From NCBI GenBank assembly GCA_003663415.1, contig QMZY01000035.1:1-8169 (forward strand): 8,169 bases of DNA, written 5' to 3'. The notes beneath the pieces are model-generated. The model saw nothing but the letters and a program-made list of their open reading frames with translations. It was not told the origin of the DNA and did no database searches. The DNA is from Candidatus Aenigmatarchaeota archaeon. GTDB taxonomy: Archaea > Aenigmatarchaeota > Aenigmatarchaeia > QMZP01. The position numbers and the translations under genes were made by a program. This document shows, one piece after another, positions 6,675-8,169 of the stretch; within the stretch, counting starts at the first letter, position 1; every line of letters begins with the position of its first letter.

Positions 6675-7924
6675 TCCATATACTTTTTGCCTTTAAGGTA
6701 GTTTTTCAGTTCGCCTGTATAATCTTCGCTCGGTTCTCCGTATTCAAATTCCTTTTTTTCTTCTAATTCTGTTTCTTTTTCCTCGGTTTCTTCCCACTCA
6801 ATCGGCTGCTTCTCTGTTTCTTGCCCGTTTTGTTCGGAAAAAACCAAGGAAGGGCAACTTAAAGACGTTTCAAACCTCCAAACCAGCTCAGCGTTTTGCG
6901 TAACGCAATACAAGCTGCAGTCCCAGCAACCAAAATAAATTTTTCCGTTGTAAAAAGCAGGGCATGTGTGACTTATGTAACCGTTTGCACGAAATTTCCA
7001 TACAACCTTCCCTGTTTTTGCATCAACGCCGTAAAGATGGTTATCGTTTCCGCTGAAAAACACCATGTCCCTGAAAACAGAAACGCCGCTTCCGGCATGG
7101 TTTCCTATCGGCAGCTTCCAGACCAGTTTTCCCTCGGTGTTGATTGCATAAAAATGCGTTCTTGTTCCAAAGAAAAGGAAATTGTCTTTTCTTTTTATTG
7201 GCGTGTTGGGCGGTTTTGTTGCGTCAAATTTCCAAACAAGATTTCCTGTGTTTGCTTTCAAGGCATATATATGAGAATCAAAGGAGCCAAAATAAACCGT
7301 GTCGTTATAGATAACGGAATTGAAAAACCCTGCCTCTTTGCCTGTTTCAAATTTCCATTTTGGCTTGCCGTCCAGCGTCAGGGCATAAAAATTATAATCA
7401 TTGGAACCGAAAAATATGGTTTTTTTATAGATTTTAGGCTGTGACAGTATGGGCGCGTTGGTTTTGAATTTCCAGAGACATTTACCTGTGCGCACGTTCA
7501 CTGAATAAAGAACTCCGTCACAGGAAGCGAAATAAACCCTTTCCTGAAAAACACTGGGTTTTGAAAATATTCTTTCCTGTGCAGGAAATGCCCACTTCAA
7601 TTTTCCATTTAAAGAAACAGCATACAAGTTATGGTCGTAGGAACCGAAATATATTGTGTTGTTGCTTATTGTGGGAGGGGAAACAACAGGTCCTTCGGTA
7701 GGAAAAGACCATAACATTTTCCCGTTTTCAGCATCAAGGGCATAAAAGTTTTTGTCGCATGAACCAAAATAAACAACTCCGTTACGAACCAAAGGAGAAC
7801 TAACCACAGAACCGCCTGCGCTAAAATCTGTTACTGGTTTTCTTTCTTCCTGCATCAGCCTTAATAAAATCTTCTCTTGTATTGTTTTTTCAGAAGAATT
7901 TTCCTCTGTGTCCGTTTCTACCAC
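6671..7924 (-). CDS. cytoplasmic PQQ-like beta-propeller repeat protein with acidic tail
   Basis: This 417-residue protein is made mainly of eight repeats of the form (V/I)YFGSxDxxxYAxxxxxGxxxWxF, starting near residues 51, 91, 130, 170, 210, 250, 288 and 329. The spacing is about 40 residues, which predicts an eight-bladed propeller of the PQQ/BamB type. No signal peptide or membrane anchor is visible. The N-terminus is charged and helix-like (about 1-30), so the protein is probably cytoplasmic, unlike BamB or the alcohol dehydrogenases. After the propeller comes a Glu-rich tail (about 366-403) and a short basic end, LKNYLKGKKYMD. No catalytic residues can be assigned; the likely role is a binding scaffold. 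The start is GTG 7924, with GGTGAGG five bases upstream. Repeat 6 is shorter and lacks the Asp of the motif; repeats 3 and 8 have extra cysteines. Function is unknown. Confidence 0.87.
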   Translation of the reverse strand: MVETDTEENSSEKTIQEKILLRLMQEERKPVTDFSAGGSVVSSPLVRNGVVYFGSCDKNFYALDAENGKMLWSFPTEGPVVSPPTISNNTIYFGSYDHNLYAVSLNGKLKWAFPAQERIFSKPSVFQERVYFASCDGVLYSVNVRTGKCLWKFKTNAPILSQPKIYKKTIFFGSNDYNFYALTLDGKPKWKFETGKEAGFFNSVIYNDTVYFGSFDSHIYALKANTGNLVWKFDATKPPNTPIKRKDNFLFFGTRTHFYAINTEGKLVWKLPIGNHAGSGVSVFRDMVFFSGNDNHLYGVDAKTGKVVWKFRANGYISHTCPAFYNGKIYFGCWDCSLYCVTQNAELVWRFETSLSCPSLVFSEQNGQETEKQPIEWEETEEKETELEEKKEFEYGEPSEDYTGELKNYLKGKKYMD

Positions 7925-7929
7925 GAATT

Positions 7930-7936
7930 CCTCACC
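7930..7936 (-). promoter_or_regulatory. Shine-Dalgarno site of the propeller gene
   Basis: GGTGAGG on the - strand lies five bases before the GTG start at 7924. It supports that unusual start codon and implies a transcript with a short leader. Confidence 0.6.
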
Positions 7937-7942
7937 AAAACC

Positions 7943-7953
7943 AATTTTATATC
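7943..7953 (-). promoter_or_regulatory. possible TATA box of the propeller gene
   Basis: On the - strand the sequence is GATATAAAATT. At normal spacing it would start the RNA at about 7922, leaving out the Shine-Dalgarno site. The A/T-rich block further upstream (7956-7974) may therefore be the one used instead. Confidence 0.4.
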
Positions 7954-7962
7954 AATTAAAAT

Positions 7963-7975
7963 ATTTATTATAAAC
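7963..7975 (+). promoter_or_regulatory. TATA-box promoter of the diphthine-ammonia ligase gene
   Basis: ATTTATTATAAAC is centred about 26 bases before the ATG at 7994, the spacing of a leaderless archaeal gene. No Shine-Dalgarno site is visible. The element shares the 69-base divergent gap with the propeller gene promoter. Confidence 0.6.
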
Positions 7976-7993
7976 CTAAATAAAAAACTTTCT

Positions 7994-8169
7994 ATGGAAC
8001 TGGCTGCCTTGTTCTCTGGCGGGAAGGATTCAACCTTTGCTGTGTATGAAGCACTAAAAAGAGGTCATAAAGTAAAATATTTAATTTCAATTGTTTCCAG
8101 GAATCCTGAATCCTATATGTTTCATTATCCTGATATAGAATATACCAGATATCAGGCAGAAGCCATGGA
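7994..8169 (+). CDS. dph6: diphthine-ammonia ligase, N-terminal part (runs off the window)
   Basis: The first 58 codons are present. The product starts MELAALFSGGKDSTFAVYEA, with the PP-loop SGGKDS (residues 8-13) that binds ATP in N-type ATP pyrophosphatases. The following SRNPESYMFHYPDIEYT and YQAEAM stretches fit the archaeal/eukaryotic Dph6 (ATP_bind_4) family rather than other PP-loop enzymes. Dph6 amidates diphthine on elongation factor 2 to finish diphthamide, a modification found in archaea and eukaryotes, so it supports the archaeal origin. The catalytic remainder is not visible. Other PP-loop families (TtcA, TilS, ThiI) are less likely because of the post-loop sequence. Confidence 0.88.
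   Translation, partial: MELAALFSGGKDSTFAVYEALKRGHKVKYLISIVSRNPESYMFHYPDIEYTRYQAEAM

Noticed and set aside
6896..7444. Open frame on the + strand opposite the propeller gene
   Set aside because: The product is a shadow of the repeat-encoding sequence, with no domain, promoter or ribosome binding site. The - strand frame explains the region fully.
6671..7924. Repeat units of the propeller gene as a DNA repeat array or CRISPR
   Set aside because: The periodicity is in the protein (about 40 residues) and the DNA copies diverge; there are no identical repeats with spacers.

Overview
The window looks archaeal. It holds an archaeal-type 5S rRNA, archaeal TATA-box promoters placed about 26 bases before start codons (leaderless style), and the start of a Dph6-like diphthamide enzyme. 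The protein-coding genes are A/T-rich and packed with almost no spacing. A small-genome (DPANN-like) archaeon is plausible from the compactness and the pruned pyruvate kinase, but the sequence does not prove a lineage.

Layout: (1) bases 1-179 hold a 5S rRNA gene whose first bases lie off the window. It is interrupted in the loop that closes helix III by about 75 extra bases (26-100). (2) carA and carB (233-4494, + strand) form a two-gene operon for carbamoyl-phosphate synthetase, with an ATGA stop/start overlap. They feed pyrimidine and arginine synthesis. The carA start appears to be an ATA codon. (3) On the - strand, converging on and overlapping the 3' end of carB, lies a short pyruvate kinase (4400-5515) that lacks the usual C-terminal domain. 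(4) Divergent from it on the + strand are two small integral membrane proteins, a DedA/VTT-type protein and a Yip1-type protein, 4 bases apart. (5) On the - strand a cytoplasmic eight-repeat PQQ-like beta-propeller with an acidic tail (6671-7924) converges on the Yip1 gene, and the two stop codons overlap. (6) The + strand start of a diphthine-ammonia ligase gene (7994 to window end) is divergent from the propeller gene.

The most striking feature is the interrupted 5S gene. All canonical 5S helices can be drawn from the two flanking parts, and removing 26-100 restores a 13-base loop C. The insert ends can fold with the flanking 5S bases into a bulge-helix-bulge-like structure with three-base bulges at the predicted junctions. 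This suggests an archaeal intron removed by the tRNA-splicing endonuclease, although a retained expansion or a fragmented 5S cannot be excluded. The insert also carries an imperfect repeat that allows two mutually exclusive hairpins.

No stretch longer than about 300 bases lacks a gene. The intergenic gaps (180-232, 5516-5605, 7925-7993) are taken up by promoters. I saw no CRISPR array, insertion sequence, tRNA gene or replication origin.
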